Shown here: piece after piece, positions 27,686 through 36,967 of the stretch
How the letters are laid out: every line of letters starts with the position of its first letter
Numbering within the stretch: position 1 is the stretch's first letter
Assembly (NCBI GenBank): GCA_017935045.1
Contig: JAGBIJ010000062.1
Span: 62,001-126,000 of the forward strand
Direction: 5' to 3'
DNA length: 64,000 nucleotides
From: Muribaculaceae bacterium
GTDB lineage: Bacteria; Bacteroidota; Bacteroidia; Bacteroidales; Muribaculaceae
Made by a program: the position numbers and the translations under genes
Notes under the pieces: model-generated
Seen by the model: the letters and a program-made list of their open reading frames with translations, nothing else
The model's database searches: none
Told to the model about the DNA's origin: nothing

Positions 27686-28222
27686 TCAGTTGAAGTCCTC
27701 GAATCCCTCGGGGAGCTCGTCCTCACTGAACTCTGAGTCGCCGTAGAAGTCAATGTCAAGACCGTCGGCCGCGGCGGCCGCCTTCTTGTCAATCTTGGCG
27801 TCAAACTCGTCCATGTCTACATGCTGGGGGGGCACCTTGCCCTCCTTGCGCGTACAGAGAGGATCCATCATGGTCTTACGCGGTATTATGCTTTTCAGCT
27901 CCATGAAGAAAGAGCGCTCTGTAAGATAGTCGAAGACAAAAATCAGACGCTGACCCTCTTCCTCTACCAACTCGTTGATATGCGTGTCCTCCATCAGCCA
28001 TATATCCTCATCGCTGCTGGATCCCATGTCTTCAAGAGTAATTTCTTCGCGCTTCTCCCAGTTGTCGTCGCAAAGGAAGAAGGAATTCATCTCGTCCTTG
28101 GTGTAACCCACACTGTCGAGAATCGCGTTGCGCAGGACTAAAAAATTGGCGTCTGCATCAATCTCAATCTCCCGACAAAAATTTTCTACTTCGTCAGAAA
28201 CTAATTTGAATCTGTATACCAT
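27686..28222 (-). CDS. Plasmid pRiA4b ORF-3-like / IS1096 TnpR-passenger-like protein
   Basis: 178-residue protein of the pRiA4b ORF-3 fold, found as a chromosomal single gene in many Bacteroidales. The N-terminal domain reads VYRFKLVSDEVENFCREIEI, with the family pattern around LRNAILDSVGYTKDEMNSFF and WLMEDTHINEL. The C-terminus from about residue 130 is very acidic (DGLDIDFYGDSEFSEDELPE). The database name refers to a mobile-element passenger, but here no transposase or repeat flanks it. Function unknown. A terminator follows. Confidence 0.75.
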   Translation of the reverse strand: MVYRFKLVSDEVENFCREIEIDADANFLVLRNAILDSVGYTKDEMNSFFLCDDNWEKREEITLEDMGSSSDEDIWLMEDTHINELVEEEGQRLIFVFDYLTERSFFMELKSIIPRKTMMDPLCTRKEGKVPPQHVDMDEFDAKIDKKAAAAADGLDIDFYGDSEFSEDELPEGFEDFN

Positions 28223-28410
28223 AGTTTTAGTTCAATATTTCTTTTTCCTGCCCGGCTGTCATGGAAGCGGAGTTCCGCCCCCGCCGGGACATCTCACTTT
28301 TACGGTGCGAAATTAATGTAAAATAATGAATATACCACTACCTTGACATGAAAAAAATCATGCTTGTATATAAAAAAATTCCACAGGCCGCACAAGAGCG
28401 CCGTAGTCTC

Positions 28411-28455
28411 TAAACAAAGGGTATTCCCTCCTGTGCGCACAAGGAGGAAATACCC
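28411..28455 (-). terminator. Terminator of the serine palmitoyltransferase gene
   Basis: Hairpin with arms at 28419-28432 and 28442-28455 (GGGTATT-CCCTCCT pairing with AGGAGGAAATACCC, one bulge) followed on the minus strand by TTTGTTT. The rest of the gap 28223-28410 shows no feature. Confidence 0.75.
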
Positions 28456-28491
28456 ATTATATCTCTTTATAGACAGATGCCGACAGACCGC

Positions 28492-29679
28492 TTATCCCAG
28501 CAAGTCGTAGCGTCTGAACACCTTCTCTATTGCATCAAGCGAGCGTTCTACCTGCTCTTTGGTGTGAGTGGCCATCAGCGAGTAGCGGATAAGGGTATCC
28601 TTGGGCGCTACGGCCGGGCTGACCACGGGATTTACAAATACGCCTTCGTCCAGCAGGTCGCGGGTAACGCGGAAAGTCTTGTAGTCGTCCCGTATGAAGA
28701 GCGGAATGATAGGCGTCGACGTATGGCCTATCTCGCATCCCATCTGACGGAAAGAATCAAGAGCGAAATTCGTGATATCCCATAGATGCTTCTGGCGCTC
28801 GGGCTCCGTCAGCATGATGTCCAGAGATGCGTTGACGGCTGCGACACTGGCGGGAGTGATGCTGGCAGTGAAGATGTAAGAGCGGGAGTGATGGCGCAGG
28901 AAATTGGTAATCTCCTTGTCTGTGGCGATGAAGCCGCCGAGCGATGCGAAAGACTTGGAGAAAGTGCCCATGATGAGATCCACATCATCGCTTACACCGT
29001 AATGATGGCATACTCCCCGGCCATTCTGACCGAATACGCCTATGCCGTGCGCCTCGTCGACCATAACGGTAGCGTTATATTTCTTGGCCAGCTCCACTAT
29101 GACAGGCAGATTAGCCACATCGCCTTCCATAGAGAAGACCGAGTCAGTCACTATAAGCTTGATTTTGTCGGGCTCGGTCTTACGCAACTGGTCTTCAAGA
29201 GAAGCCATATCGTTATGCTTGTACTTCAAATAGTTGGAGAATGAAAGGCGGCGGCCTTCGATAATCGAGGCGTGGTCCTGCTCGTCAAGGATTATGTAGT
29301 CCTCCCGTCCTGTCAGCGTTGATACCACGCCGAGGTTGACGCCGAAACCTGTGGAATAAAGCATCGCGTCCTCCTTGCCGACAAAGTCGGCGAGACGGGC
29401 TTCCAGCTCCTTGTGGATGTCAAGCGTGCCGTTGAGAAACGGCGAGCCAGCAAGACCGGTGCCGTATTTGCGGGTAGCCTTGACAGCGGCTTCTATGACC
29501 CTGGGGTCGTTGGTAAGGCCCATGTAGCTGTTGGAGCCGAACATGAGGACCTTTTTGCCGTTCATCAGAACCTCTGTGTCCTGCTCTGATGATATGGCGC
29601 GGAAGTATGGATAGATTCCGGCAGCCTTGGCCTTCTGCGGGGCGTCATAACGAGATAATTTCGCCTGAAGAATTTTCAT
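28492..29679 (-). CDS. spt: Serine palmitoyltransferase (sphingolipid synthesis)
   Basis: 395-residue fold-type-I PLP enzyme of the alpha-oxoamine synthase family, condensing serine with an acyl-CoA or acyl-ACP to 3-ketosphinganine. Visible: KVLMFGSNSYMGLTNDP, GTGLAGSPFLNGTLDIH, the PLP His/Asp region MVDEAHGIGVFGQNGRG, and the Schiff-base Lys in GTFSKSFASLGGF. The closest alternatives are glycine C-acetyltransferase and AONS; the N-terminal extension and the Bacteroidales background favour SPT, since these bacteria make sphingolipids. It is monocistronic with its own promoter, a structured leader and a terminator. Confidence 0.88.
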   Translation of the reverse strand: MKILQAKLSRYDAPQKAKAAGIYPYFRAISSEQDTEVLMNGKKVLMFGSNSYMGLTNDPRVIEAAVKATRKYGTGLAGSPFLNGTLDIHKELEARLADFVGKEDAMLYSTGFGVNLGVVSTLTGREDYIILDEQDHASIIEGRRLSFSNYLKYKHNDMASLEDQLRKTEPDKIKLIVTDSVFSMEGDVANLPVIVELAKKYNATVMVDEAHGIGVFGQNGRGVCHHYGVSDDVDLIMGTFSKSFASLGGFIATDKEITNFLRHHSRSYIFTASITPASVAAVNASLDIMLTEPERQKHLWDITNFALDSFRQMGCEIGHTSTPIIPLFIRDDYKTFRVTRDLLDEGVFVNPVVSPAVAPKDTLIRYSLMATHTKEQVERSLDAIEKVFRRYDLLG

Positions 29680-29711
29680 AGTTTATGGGTATCGTATTAT
29701 TCTAAACTATC

Positions 29712-29761
29712 TGATGCGGGGTACGGCGTTGAGCGGGTACCCGAATCAGGCTACAAAGTTA
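29712..29761 (-). promoter_or_regulatory. Promoter -7 box and 5' hairpin of the spt leader
   Basis: TAACTTTG on the minus strand (29761-29754) predicts a start near 29749. The first 38 nt of that transcript fold into a hairpin with arms CTGAT-TCGGGTAC and GTACCCCG-CATCAG (plus 29712-29749). The stem is long, about 12-13 bp with one bulge. Confidence 0.55.
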
Positions 29762-29862
29762 GTCAAATATTATGGAATAATCATGCTGCCGGACTAAAAA
29801 AATGCACAAACCGGGCAAAATGAGCAATTATCGGATGGACACAGTGAGATTTATTCGATTTT

Positions 29863-29895
29863 ATTGGGTTCTTTAGAAATAAATTCCGATATTTG
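29863..29895 (+). promoter_or_regulatory. Predicted promoter of the lpx operon
   Basis: ATTG (29863-29866), 21-nt spacer, GATATTTG (29888-29895): each box has one mismatch to consensus. Start point near 29900, leader about 95 nt. The gap 29680-29993 holds this and the spt promoter and leader, nothing else recognised. Confidence 0.4.
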
Positions 29896-29993
29896 CACCA
29901 AATTTCAACCCGGCCTTGCCTATACGTAGGGCTAAGTCGTGCATACTCTACTCGGCCTGACGCACGAACAACCTTTTTTTGCTTTGCAATAAT

Positions 29994-31001
29994 ATGGAAA
30001 TATCCGCACAGGAACTCGCCTCCCTCGTCGGAGGCACCGTAGAGGGAGACGGCTCGGTAAAAGTCTCCACGTTCGCCAAAATCGAGGAAGCCAAGCGCGA
30101 TGCCCTCACCTTTCTGGCTAACCCCAAATATACCCACTGGCTTTATACCACTGAAGCCGGAATCGCTCTTGTGGCCTCAGACTTCGTCCCGGAGCATCCG
30201 CTGCCCGGCCATCTTACTCTGATCAGGGTGGCAGACCCTTACGCCACGCTTGCGCATCTCATGTCATACGTGGAAAGCCTCAAACCGCGCCCGCGCGGCA
30301 TAGAGCAGCCCTGCTTCATAGCAGAGGGAGTCGTGATACCCGAGGACGCGTACATAGGCGCGTTCGCTTATATAGGCAAAGGGGCGGCCATCGGCAAAGG
30401 TGCCATGATATATCCGCAGACATACATCGGAGCCGGAGTCAGCATCGGCGAGGGCTCGATAATATATCCCGGCGTGAAAATATACGACGGCTGCCGCATC
30501 GGCTCCAGGTGTATCATACACTCCGGCACTGTAATCGGTGCCGACGGCTTCGGATTCGCCCCGACAGCCACAGGTTATGACAAAATCCCGCAGACAGGTA
30601 TCGTAGCCATCGACGATGACGTAGAGATAGGCGCCAACTGCTGTATCGACCGCGCTACCATGGGAGAGACACGCATCGGACTCGGCACCAAGCTCGACAA
30701 CTTGATGCAGGTGGCCCACAATGTAAGCATCGGTCGCCACAATGTGTTTGCCGCGCAGAGCGGCATAGCCGGCTCCACTCAGATAGGCGACTTCAATATG
30801 ATAGGCGGCCAGGTGGGCTTTGCCGGACATATCAAGGTAGGCGACCGCAACGAGATAGGCGCGCAGAGCGGCATACCCAACAACGTGGGCGACGGCAACC
30901 GCCTGATGGGCTATCCGGCCGTAAACGCCGCCACTTTCGCCCGCACACAGGTCTACCTCAAGCGTCTGCCCGAGCTCTTCGCCTGCAAACAGACACGTTA
31001 A
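29994..31001 (+). CDS. lpxD: UDP-3-O-(3-hydroxyacyl)glucosamine N-acyltransferase
   Basis: 335-residue left-handed beta-helix acyltransferase adding the second hydroxyacyl chain in lipid A synthesis. Residues 1-95 are the uridine-binding domain ([19 protein letters not shown]). From about residue 100 hexapeptide repeats run through ([20 protein letters not shown]). The catalytic His lies in [11 protein letters not shown]. The start at 29994 ([14 protein letters not shown]) fits the family. It is first in an lpxD-lpxC/fabZ-lpxA operon. Confidence 0.97.
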   Translation: MEISAQELASLVGGTVEGDGSVKVSTFAKIEEAKRDALTFLANPKYTHWLYTTEAGIALVASDFVPEHPLPGHLTLIRVADPYATLAHLMSYVESLKPRPRGIEQPCFIAEGVVIPEDAYIGAFAYIGKGAAIGKGAMIYPQTYIGAGVSIGEGSIIYPGVKIYDGCRIGSRCIIHSGTVIGADGFGFAPTATGYDKIPQTGIVAIDDDVEIGANCCIDRATMGETRIGLGTKLDNLMQVAHNVSIGRHNVFAAQSGIAGSTQIGDFNMIGGQVGFAGHIKVGDRNEIGAQSGIPNNVGDGNRLMGYPAVNAATFARTQVYLKRLPELFACKQTR

Positions 31002-31036
31002 CTGCATTATCAACGAAATTACAATCGCAACAAGAT

Positions 31037-32419
31037 ATGAATCAAATTACTCTTAAGTCACCCTTCACGCTCAAGGGTCGAGGTCTTCACTCCGGATTAG
31101 AAATCACAGCTACGTTCACTCCCGCACCCGAAAACCACGGCTATAAGTTTCAGCGTATAGACCTGCCCGACCAGCCCATAATCGAGGCTTTGGCTGAAAA
31201 TGTGGTAGACACCACACGCGGCACTGTCCTGGGCAAGAAAGACGTGAGAGTCAGCACCGTAGAGCACGCACTGGCCGCTCTCTACGCCAGCGGCATAGAC
31301 AACTGTCTTATTCAGGTCGATGCCCCGGAAATGCCCATACTCGACGGCAGCGCGGCCATATACATCCAGGAGATAGAAAAAGCCGGCGTAGAGGAGCAGA
31401 AAGCCGACAGGGATTTCTATATCATAAAGCAGAAGACCATAATGAAGGACGAGGAGACAGGCTCGACCATCACTGTCTACCCCGACGACCACTTCTGCGT
31501 ACAGGTAATGGTGGAGTACAACTCCCCTATCATACCCAATCAGTTTGCCGTACTCGATGACCTCTCGGACTTCGGCTCCGAGGTTGCCAGCGCCAGAACG
31601 TTTGTCTTCGTTCGTGAAATCCAGCCGCTGCTCGAACACGGTCTTATAAAGGGTGGCTCTCTGGACAACGCCATAGTCATCTACGACCAGCCGGCTCCGG
31701 AGCAGCAGATAGACGCTCTTTGCGACCTGATGGGTGTACACCGCCGCAAGCTCGACAAGCTCGGATATATCAACGAATATCCGCTGAAATGGGACAACGA
31801 GCCCGCACGCCACAAGCTGATGGACGTAATCGGCGACCTCGCCCTGGTAGGACGCCCGATACTGGGCCGAGTAGTGGCCGTCCGTCCCGGTCACGGCATC
31901 AATAACAAGTTCACGCGCATGCTCCGCAAGGAGGTCAAGCACACGGAGATACAGTCGCCCGTCTACGACCCCAACAAGCAGCCGGTCGTAGACATCAACG
32001 GCATCCGCGCCTTGCTGCCACATCGCTATCCCTTCCTGCTCGTAGACAAGGTAATAGAGATGGACAAGAAGCACGCTGTAGCTGTGAAGAACGTCACTGT
32101 CAACGAACCGTTCTTCCAGGGCCACTTCCCGCAGGAACCCGTGATGCCCGGCGTACTCATTGTCGAAGCCATGGCTCAGACAGCAGGAGTGCTTGTACTG
32201 AACAATGTAGAAGACGCCGAGCGCTACTCTACATACTTTATGAAGATAGACAACGTGAAGTTCCGTCAGAAAGTAGTGCCGGGCAACACACTTCTGCTCC
32301 ACGTAGCGCTTACCACCGAGATACGCCGCGGCTGCGCCACTGTCAAAGGCTACGCCTTCGTCGGCGAGAAAATCGTATGTGAGGCAGAATTCATGGCTCA
32401 GATAATAAAAAACAAGTAA
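31037..32419 (+). CDS. lpxC/fabZ: Bifunctional LpxC deacetylase / FabZ dehydratase
   Basis: 460-residue fusion characteristic of Bacteroidetes. Residues 1-305 are the zinc deacetylase LpxC ([13 protein letters not shown] at the start, zinc His in [10 protein letters not shown], and [17 protein letters not shown]), the committed step of lipid A synthesis. Residues from about 315 are the FabZ 3-hydroxyacyl-ACP dehydratase: [14 protein letters not shown], then [16 protein letters not shown] with the catalytic His, and EAMAQTAG. The fusion ties lipid A commitment to fatty acid elongation, two routes that compete for 3-hydroxyacyl-ACP. It lies between lpxD and lpxA. Confidence 0.98.
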   Translation: MNQITLKSPFTLKGRGLHSGLEITATFTPAPENHGYKFQRIDLPDQPIIEALAENVVDTTRGTVLGKKDVRVSTVEHALAALYASGIDNCLIQVDAPEMPILDGSAAIYIQEIEKAGVEEQKADRDFYIIKQKTIMKDEETGSTITVYPDDHFCVQVMVEYNSPIIPNQFAVLDDLSDFGSEVASARTFVFVREIQPLLEHGLIKGGSLDNAIVIYDQPAPEQQIDALCDLMGVHRRKLDKLGYINEYPLKWDNEPARHKLMDVIGDLALVGRPILGRVVAVRPGHGINNKFTRMLRKEVKHTEIQSPVYDPNKQPVVDINGIRALLPHRYPFLLVDKVIEMDKKHAVAVKNVTVNEPFFQGHFPQEPVMPGVLIVEAMAQTAGVLVLNNVEDAERYSTYFMKIDNVKFRQKVVPGNTLLLHVALTTEIRRGCATVKGYAFVGEKIVCEAEFMAQIIKNK

Positions 32420-32427
32420 ACACAGTC

Positions 32428-33204
32428 ATGCTCAACTCTATGAATGCGATTCATCCTGACGCCAGGATAGGCAAGAACCTGACCATCGGCAATTTCAATA
32501 CCATAGGCGAGGATGTAATCATAGGTGACAACTGCTGGATTGCCAACAACGTTACCATTTATCCCGGTGCCCGCATTGGAGACGGCGTCAGGATATTCCC
32601 AGGTGCGGTCGTGGCGGCTGTTCCCCAGGACCTGAAGTTCAAGGGCGAACCGTCTACAGTAGTCATCGGCAATGGCACCGTACTGCGGGAATGTGTGACC
32701 GTACACCGCGGCACCGCGTCAAAGGGGACCACCGTAGTGGGCGACAACTGCCTGATTATGGCCTACACTCACATAGCCCACGACTGCCGCCTGGGCAACA
32801 ACATAATCATTTCCAACGCCACTCAGCTGGCCGGAGAAGTGCAGGTCGACGATTACGCAGTGATTGGCGGAGGAAGCCTCATACACCAGTTCTGCCATCT
32901 GGGCAAGGGGATAATGCTTCAGGGAGGAGCTTTGGTCAACAAAGACATACCTCCTTACGTCAAGGCCGCCCGCGAACCCATCTCCTACGTCGGACTTAAC
33001 AGTGTCGGGCTCCACCGCCGCGGCGTGCCGCAGGAGGACATCGACATTATTTCCGCCGTATACCGCCTGATATACCTGACAGACCTCAATGTGACCAACG
33101 CCGTGAAGCTCGTGCTGGAGAAAGTGCCCCAGTGTTCTATCCGCGACGAGATTGTAGAATTTGTCACAAACTCCGAACGCGGCATCATACGCTCAGCCGT
33201 CTGA
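32428..33204 (+). CDS. lpxA: UDP-N-acetylglucosamine O-acyltransferase
   Basis: 258-residue beta-helix acyltransferase for the first step of lipid A synthesis. Hexapeptide repeats run from about residue 8 (IHPDARIGKNLTIGNFNTIG) to 185. The catalytic His is in MAYTHIAHDCRLGNN. The C-terminal helical domain has SYVGLNSVGLHRRGVPQEDI. ATG at 32428 is used; ATG at 32440 is also possible. It starts 8 nt after lpxC/fabZ. Confidence 0.96.
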   Translation: MLNSMNAIHPDARIGKNLTIGNFNTIGEDVIIGDNCWIANNVTIYPGARIGDGVRIFPGAVVAAVPQDLKFKGEPSTVVIGNGTVLRECVTVHRGTASKGTTVVGDNCLIMAYTHIAHDCRLGNNIIISNATQLAGEVQVDDYAVIGGGSLIHQFCHLGKGIMLQGGALVNKDIPPYVKAAREPISYVGLNSVGLHRRGVPQEDIDIISAVYRLIYLTDLNVTNAVKLVLEKVPQCSIRDEIVEFVTNSERGIIRSAV

Positions 33205-33228
33205 GCGGCCCGCGCCGCCTCCATATAC

Positions 33229-33263
33229 AGTCCGGATGCCGCCCGAACGGCGGTGTCCGGACT
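33229..33263 (+). terminator. Terminator-like hairpin after lpxA
   Basis: 15-bp stem (arms 33229-33243 and 33249-33263) closed throughout if two G.U wobbles are allowed, loop CGAAC. No T-run follows, so termination strength is uncertain. Confidence 0.5.
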
Positions 33264-33327
33264 GACAACAACACCTGACATATACCTTAATATAATAAAA
33301 TATACTAAACTTAAAATCTATAAACCA

Positions 33328-34827
33328 ATGAACAACATCAAGCTATGCCCTAACCGCGTAGTGCAGTATCTGCAGAAAGAACCCAAGGATTTCCGCCGCG
33401 ATGACATCATCCGCTTTGTCAAGGAAAACGACATCAAGATGGTCAACTTCATGTATCCGGCAAATGACCACCGTCTCAAGACGCTGAATTTCATCATCAA
33501 TTCCGAGGAATATCTGGAATCAATACTGACTTTCGGCGAACGCGTAGACGGCTCAAGTCTGTTTCCTTTCATCGAGGCAGGCAACAGCGACCTGTATGTC
33601 ATACCCCGCTACAGCACTGCCTTTGTCGACCCATTCGCCGAGGTGCCGACGCTGACCATGCTTGCCTCTTTCTTCGACAAGGACGGCCATCCGCTTGAAT
33701 CATCGCCCGAATACACGCTGCAGAAGGCCTGCCGCTCGTTCCGCGAGACTACCGGCCTGGACTTCTACGCCATGGGAGAGCTGGAGTATTATGTCATCTC
33801 CGAAGACAACGGCCTCTATGCCGCCACTGACCAGAAAGGCTATCACGAGAGCGCGCCTTTCGCCAAGCACAACGAATTCCGCACACAGTGCATGTACTAT
33901 ATAGCCCAGGCCGGAGGTCAGATCAAATACGGACATAACGAGGTGGGCAACTTTACCCTCGACGGCAAGGTCTACGAGCAAAACGAAATCGAGTTCCTGC
34001 CCGTACCCGCCGAACAGGCTGCCGACCACCTTATGATAGCCAAATGGATAATCCGCAATCTCGGCATGAAGATGGGCTTCGACGTTACTTTCGCACCCAA
34101 GATTACCGCAGGAAAGGCCGGTTCGGGTCTGCACATCCACTTCAAGCTGATGGACGGCGACACCAACGTGATGACCGTAGACGGCCGTCTGTCCGATCAG
34201 GCACGCAAGGCCATCGCCGGCATACTCGACATGTCGCCCGCCATTACCGCTTTCGGCAACAAGGTGCCTACCTCTTATCTGCGTCTGGTACCCCATCAGG
34301 AAGCGCCTACCAATATCTGCTGGGGCGACCGCAACCGCTCCGTACTGGTGCGCGTGCCGCTGGGCTGGACCGGAGAAACGGATATGTGCGCCCAGGCAAA
34401 CCCGCTTGAGGCTGACGACATCGTACCCCCGGCACAGAAGCAGACAGCAGAGCTTCGTTCCTCCGATTGCTCGGCCGACATCTACCAGCTGCTGGCCGGC
34501 ATGGTGGTTGCCGCTCGCACCGGCTTCGAACGCGCCGACGCGCTGAAGCGCGCCGAAGATATGTATGTGGCCGTCAACATACACAACGACGAGAACAAGG
34601 AGAAGCTCGCTTCTCTTGCATCTTTGCCAGACTCGTGCGTAGCCTCGGCCAAGGCTTTGGAAGAGCGCCGCGAAGTATTTGAGAAAGGTGGCGTATTCTC
34701 GCCGCAGATGATCGATGGAATCATAGCGCAGCTCAAGAAATATGACGATGAAAACCTGCGCCGTAAAGTCAACAATTCTCCCCGCGAGATGATGGAGCTC
34801 GTCCACAAATACTGGCATTGCGGCTGA
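33328..34827 (+). CDS. glnA: Glutamine synthetase, GSI-type
   Basis: 499-residue ATP-dependent glutamine synthetase of the GSI/GlnA fold. Conserved active-site stretches: GELEYYV (Glu ligands), NEIEFLPVP, KAGSGLHIHFKL with the metal/ATP His, YLRLVPHQEAPTNICWGDRN, and TAELRSSDCSADIYQLLAG with the Arg that binds glutamate. No C-terminal adenylylation Tyr motif is seen, as expected outside proteobacteria. The ATG at 33328 (MNNIKLCPNRVVQYLQ) is chosen over upstream in-frame leader codons. A second, unrelated-type synthetase (GSIII) is at 56-58 kb. Confidence 0.93.
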   Translation: MNNIKLCPNRVVQYLQKEPKDFRRDDIIRFVKENDIKMVNFMYPANDHRLKTLNFIINSEEYLESILTFGERVDGSSLFPFIEAGNSDLYVIPRYSTAFVDPFAEVPTLTMLASFFDKDGHPLESSPEYTLQKACRSFRETTGLDFYAMGELEYYVISEDNGLYAATDQKGYHESAPFAKHNEFRTQCMYYIAQAGGQIKYGHNEVGNFTLDGKVYEQNEIEFLPVPAEQAADHLMIAKWIIRNLGMKMGFDVTFAPKITAGKAGSGLHIHFKLMDGDTNVMTVDGRLSDQARKAIAGILDMSPAITAFGNKVPTSYLRLVPHQEAPTNICWGDRNRSVLVRVPLGWTGETDMCAQANPLEADDIVPPAQKQTAELRSSDCSADIYQLLAGMVVAARTGFERADALKRAEDMYVAVNIHNDENKEKLASLASLPDSCVASAKALEERREVFEKGGVFSPQMIDGIIAQLKKYDDENLRRKVNNSPREMMELVHKYWHCG

Positions 34828-34843
34828 TAAGCTCCTCATTACG

Positions 34844-35899
34844 ATGGAGATATGGCTTGACAATACCATTTTCTCGCTACAGCGCGCCGGAGGAATCTCC
34901 GGTATATGGGCGATGCTTATCAGTCGGCTGCAGAAGATTGCAGGACTAAGGCTCAGATATGTGGAGCGTCCCGACGCCGCGGACAATATCTTCCGCCAGA
35001 GACTTGAAATCCCGGCCGACAGTATCATCGACGACTACAGGCTGCCCCTGATCCTGACACGCTATATGCGTGTCAGGACAGAGGCAGCCTGCCCGTTTAT
35101 ATTCCATTCTCCTTATTATCGCCGCTGTTCGTCACAGCTTGCGCGCAATATCGTGACACTACACGACTTCGTCTACGAACGCTGTGGCACACATGGAGAT
35201 ATAGCCACAAAAGTACATGTCGCACAGAAAACAGACGCACTGCGCCATGCCGACGCCATAGCGGCAGTAAGCGCCTCTACTCTGGACGACATGCACGAAC
35301 TGTATCCTGACATCAACGTCAGAAGTACGGTAATCCATAATGCTCCTATCTGTATCCCGGGCAATCCCCCCGGCCGGCAACAGAACACACCGGACTATGC
35401 GCTCTTCGTAGGGGCGAGAGCCGGATATAAAAATTTCCATCTGGCAGCCGAGGCTGTAAAAGGGACACATATCAGGCTGACAGTGGCAGGCGCACCACTC
35501 AATGCCGACGAGAAACACAAATACGCCTCCATGCTTGATTCCGGCCAGATGACAATAGTGGAATATCCCGGCGACAGAGAGTTGAGCCGGCTATATACCT
35601 CTGCCCTGTGCCTGCTGTATCCGAGTGATTACGAGGGATTCGGCATACCTATAGTCGAGGCGCAGGCTCACGGTTGTCCGGTTATTACAAGCACATGCCG
35701 GGCCTGCCTGGAAGCATCTGGCAATGCCGTCATTTCGCTGAGCGAAATGACGGCGAGAGCATGGCGCGGCGCCATGCTCTCGCTGACGGAACTCGATCCG
35801 CGTGACCGGCTCATCGCCGCCGGACTCCGCAATGCCGCCGAGTATTCTGCGGAAACTATGGCAAAAAAATACGTAAACCTATATGAATCATTGCTTTGA
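34844..35899 (+). CDS. Family 4 glycosyltransferase
   Basis: 351-residue GT-B glycosyltransferase. N-terminal acceptor domain opens EIWLDNTIFSLQRAGGIS; the C-terminal donor domain has YALFVGARAGYKNFHLAAEA, LYPSDYEGFGIPIVEAQAHG (the E-x7-E nucleotide-sugar motif) and CPVITS. It probably builds a surface glycan; donor sugar unknown. It starts 16 nt after glnA. Codons 295-313 consist of two back-to-back perfect palindromes (35726-35781), described separately. Confidence 0.92.
   Translation: MEIWLDNTIFSLQRAGGISGIWAMLISRLQKIAGLRLRYVERPDAADNIFRQRLEIPADSIIDDYRLPLILTRYMRVRTEAACPFIFHSPYYRRCSSQLARNIVTLHDFVYERCGTHGDIATKVHVAQKTDALRHADAIAAVSASTLDDMHELYPDINVRSTVIHNAPICIPGNPPGRQQNTPDYALFVGARAGYKNFHLAAEAVKGTHIRLTVAGAPLNADEKHKYASMLDSGQMTIVEYPGDRELSRLYTSALCLLYPSDYEGFGIPIVEAQAHGCPVITSTCRACLEASGNAVISLSEMTARAWRGAMLSLTELDPRDRLIAAGLRNAAEYSAETMAKKYVNLYESLL
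35726..35781 (+). repeat. Two adjacent perfect palindromes inside the GT4 gene
   Basis: First: 14-bp arms 35726-35739 and 35741-35754 around a single G. Second, starting at the very next base: 13-bp arms 35755-35767 and 35769-35781 around a single G. No mismatches in either. The frame stays open and encodes AVISLSEMTARAWRGAMLSL. Confidence 0.9.
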
Positions 35900-35917
35900 T
35901 AGTCAAAACCGATATAC

Positions 35918-35952
35918 TTTGACCTGCAATTCGGATTTTTTAGCTATATTTG
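35918..35952 (+). promoter_or_regulatory. Promoter of plsC, 4 nt from the start codon
   Basis: TTTG (35918-35921), 23-nt spacer, TATATTTG (35945-35952). The -7 box ends 4 nt before the ATG at 35957, so the start point falls at or inside the start codon. Spacing is longer than the usual 19-21 nt. Confidence 0.55.
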
Positions 35953-35956
35953 CACT

Positions 35957-36694
35957 ATGATTTACCTATTTCGCATCTACCAGTGGCTTATAGCCGCCCC
36001 CATACTGTTGGTTCTTACGTTGCTCGCATGCCTGATGACCGCCGTCTGCACACTGCTTTTCGGCCATCGAACCGGAGCCTACTGGGCTCCGATGATATGG
36101 AGCCGGTGTATCTGCGCGCTTCTGTTCATCCGGGTAAAAGTATGCGGACGGGAGCTGCTTGATAAGAAACAGTCTTACGTCTTCGTGGCCAATCATCAGG
36201 GTGCCTTTGACATCTGGGCCATATACGGCTATCTGGGCCGTCCGTTCAAGTGGCTTATGAAGAAAAGTCTTGAAAAAGTGCCGGTGGTAGGCGCGACATG
36301 CCGCTATGCCGGCCATGTCTTTGTGGATGACTCCAGCATAGCCGGAATCAAAGAGACTATTTCCGATGCCGAGAAAACCTTGAAAGAGGGCATGTCGTTA
36401 GTAATTTTTCCGGAAGGCTCCCGTACTTATGACGGACGTATGAGGCCCTTCAAGCGGGGCGCCTTCATGCTCGCAGCCGAGTTCAACCTGCCCGTCGTCC
36501 CCATTGCGATTGACGGCGCTTTCAAGGCGATGCCCCGCACCACTTACAACGTGACACCCTGTACCATACGCCTGACAATCCACCCGCCTATCGTTCCACC
36601 TGAAAAGGGCTTCAATACCAAACGCCTGATGTCCGAATGTCGCCGTCAGATCAACTCCTCGCTCCCCCCGTCACACCAGGACCCCGCCGACTGA
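35957..36694 (+). CDS. plsC: 1-acyl-sn-glycerol-3-phosphate acyltransferase (PlsC-like)
   Basis: 245-residue membrane-bound acyltransferase making phosphatidic acid from lysophosphatidic acid. One or two N-terminal membrane helices (residues 5-35) are followed by the catalytic HX4D motif as ANHQGAFDIW, the glycerolphosphate site KKSLEKVPVVG, and FPEGSRTYDGRMRPFKRGAF. Length and order match the family. The next Met (codon 27) lies within the first helix, so the ATG at 35957 is the natural start, despite the promoter box just upstream. Confidence 0.93.
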   Translation: MIYLFRIYQWLIAAPILLVLTLLACLMTAVCTLLFGHRTGAYWAPMIWSRCICALLFIRVKVCGRELLDKKQSYVFVANHQGAFDIWAIYGYLGRPFKWLMKKSLEKVPVVGATCRYAGHVFVDDSSIAGIKETISDAEKTLKEGMSLVIFPEGSRTYDGRMRPFKRGAFMLAAEFNLPVVPIAIDGAFKAMPRTTYNVTPCTIRLTIHPPIVPPEKGFNTKRLMSECRRQINSSLPPSHQDPAD

Positions 36695-36766
36695 CCCGGG
36701 AATGACCTGATTACCGCCGTACAAGCCGGCGGCCGCAGATGCGGGGAGTATATATGCGATATAACA

Positions 36767-36797
36767 AGATGACCCATCCTCTCGGACAGGTCATCTT
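36767..36797 (+). terminator. Probable terminator after plsC
   Basis: AAGATGACC (36767-36775) pairs perfectly with GGTCATCTT (36789-36797), and an inner TCC/GGA adds to the stem. It is followed by a T-rich stretch. The rest of the gap up to 36967 is AT-rich with no recognised site. Confidence 0.55.
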
Positions 36798-36967
36798 TCG
36801 TTCTAATATTTTTATAATTTGGTTCAAATGTCGGACCTGTGGGTACGAAGGTAACATAAATTGTTTTTTTATGCAGCATAATAACCTGAACTGCATCTCG
36901 TTATAATATCAGACACAATATACCGAAATATAATAGGCGACACTCTTAAAAACATTTTTTAATATCT

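Noticed and set aside
33700..35028. 442-codon open frame on minus
   Set aside because: Antisense to glnA and the start of the GT4 gene; no domain visible.
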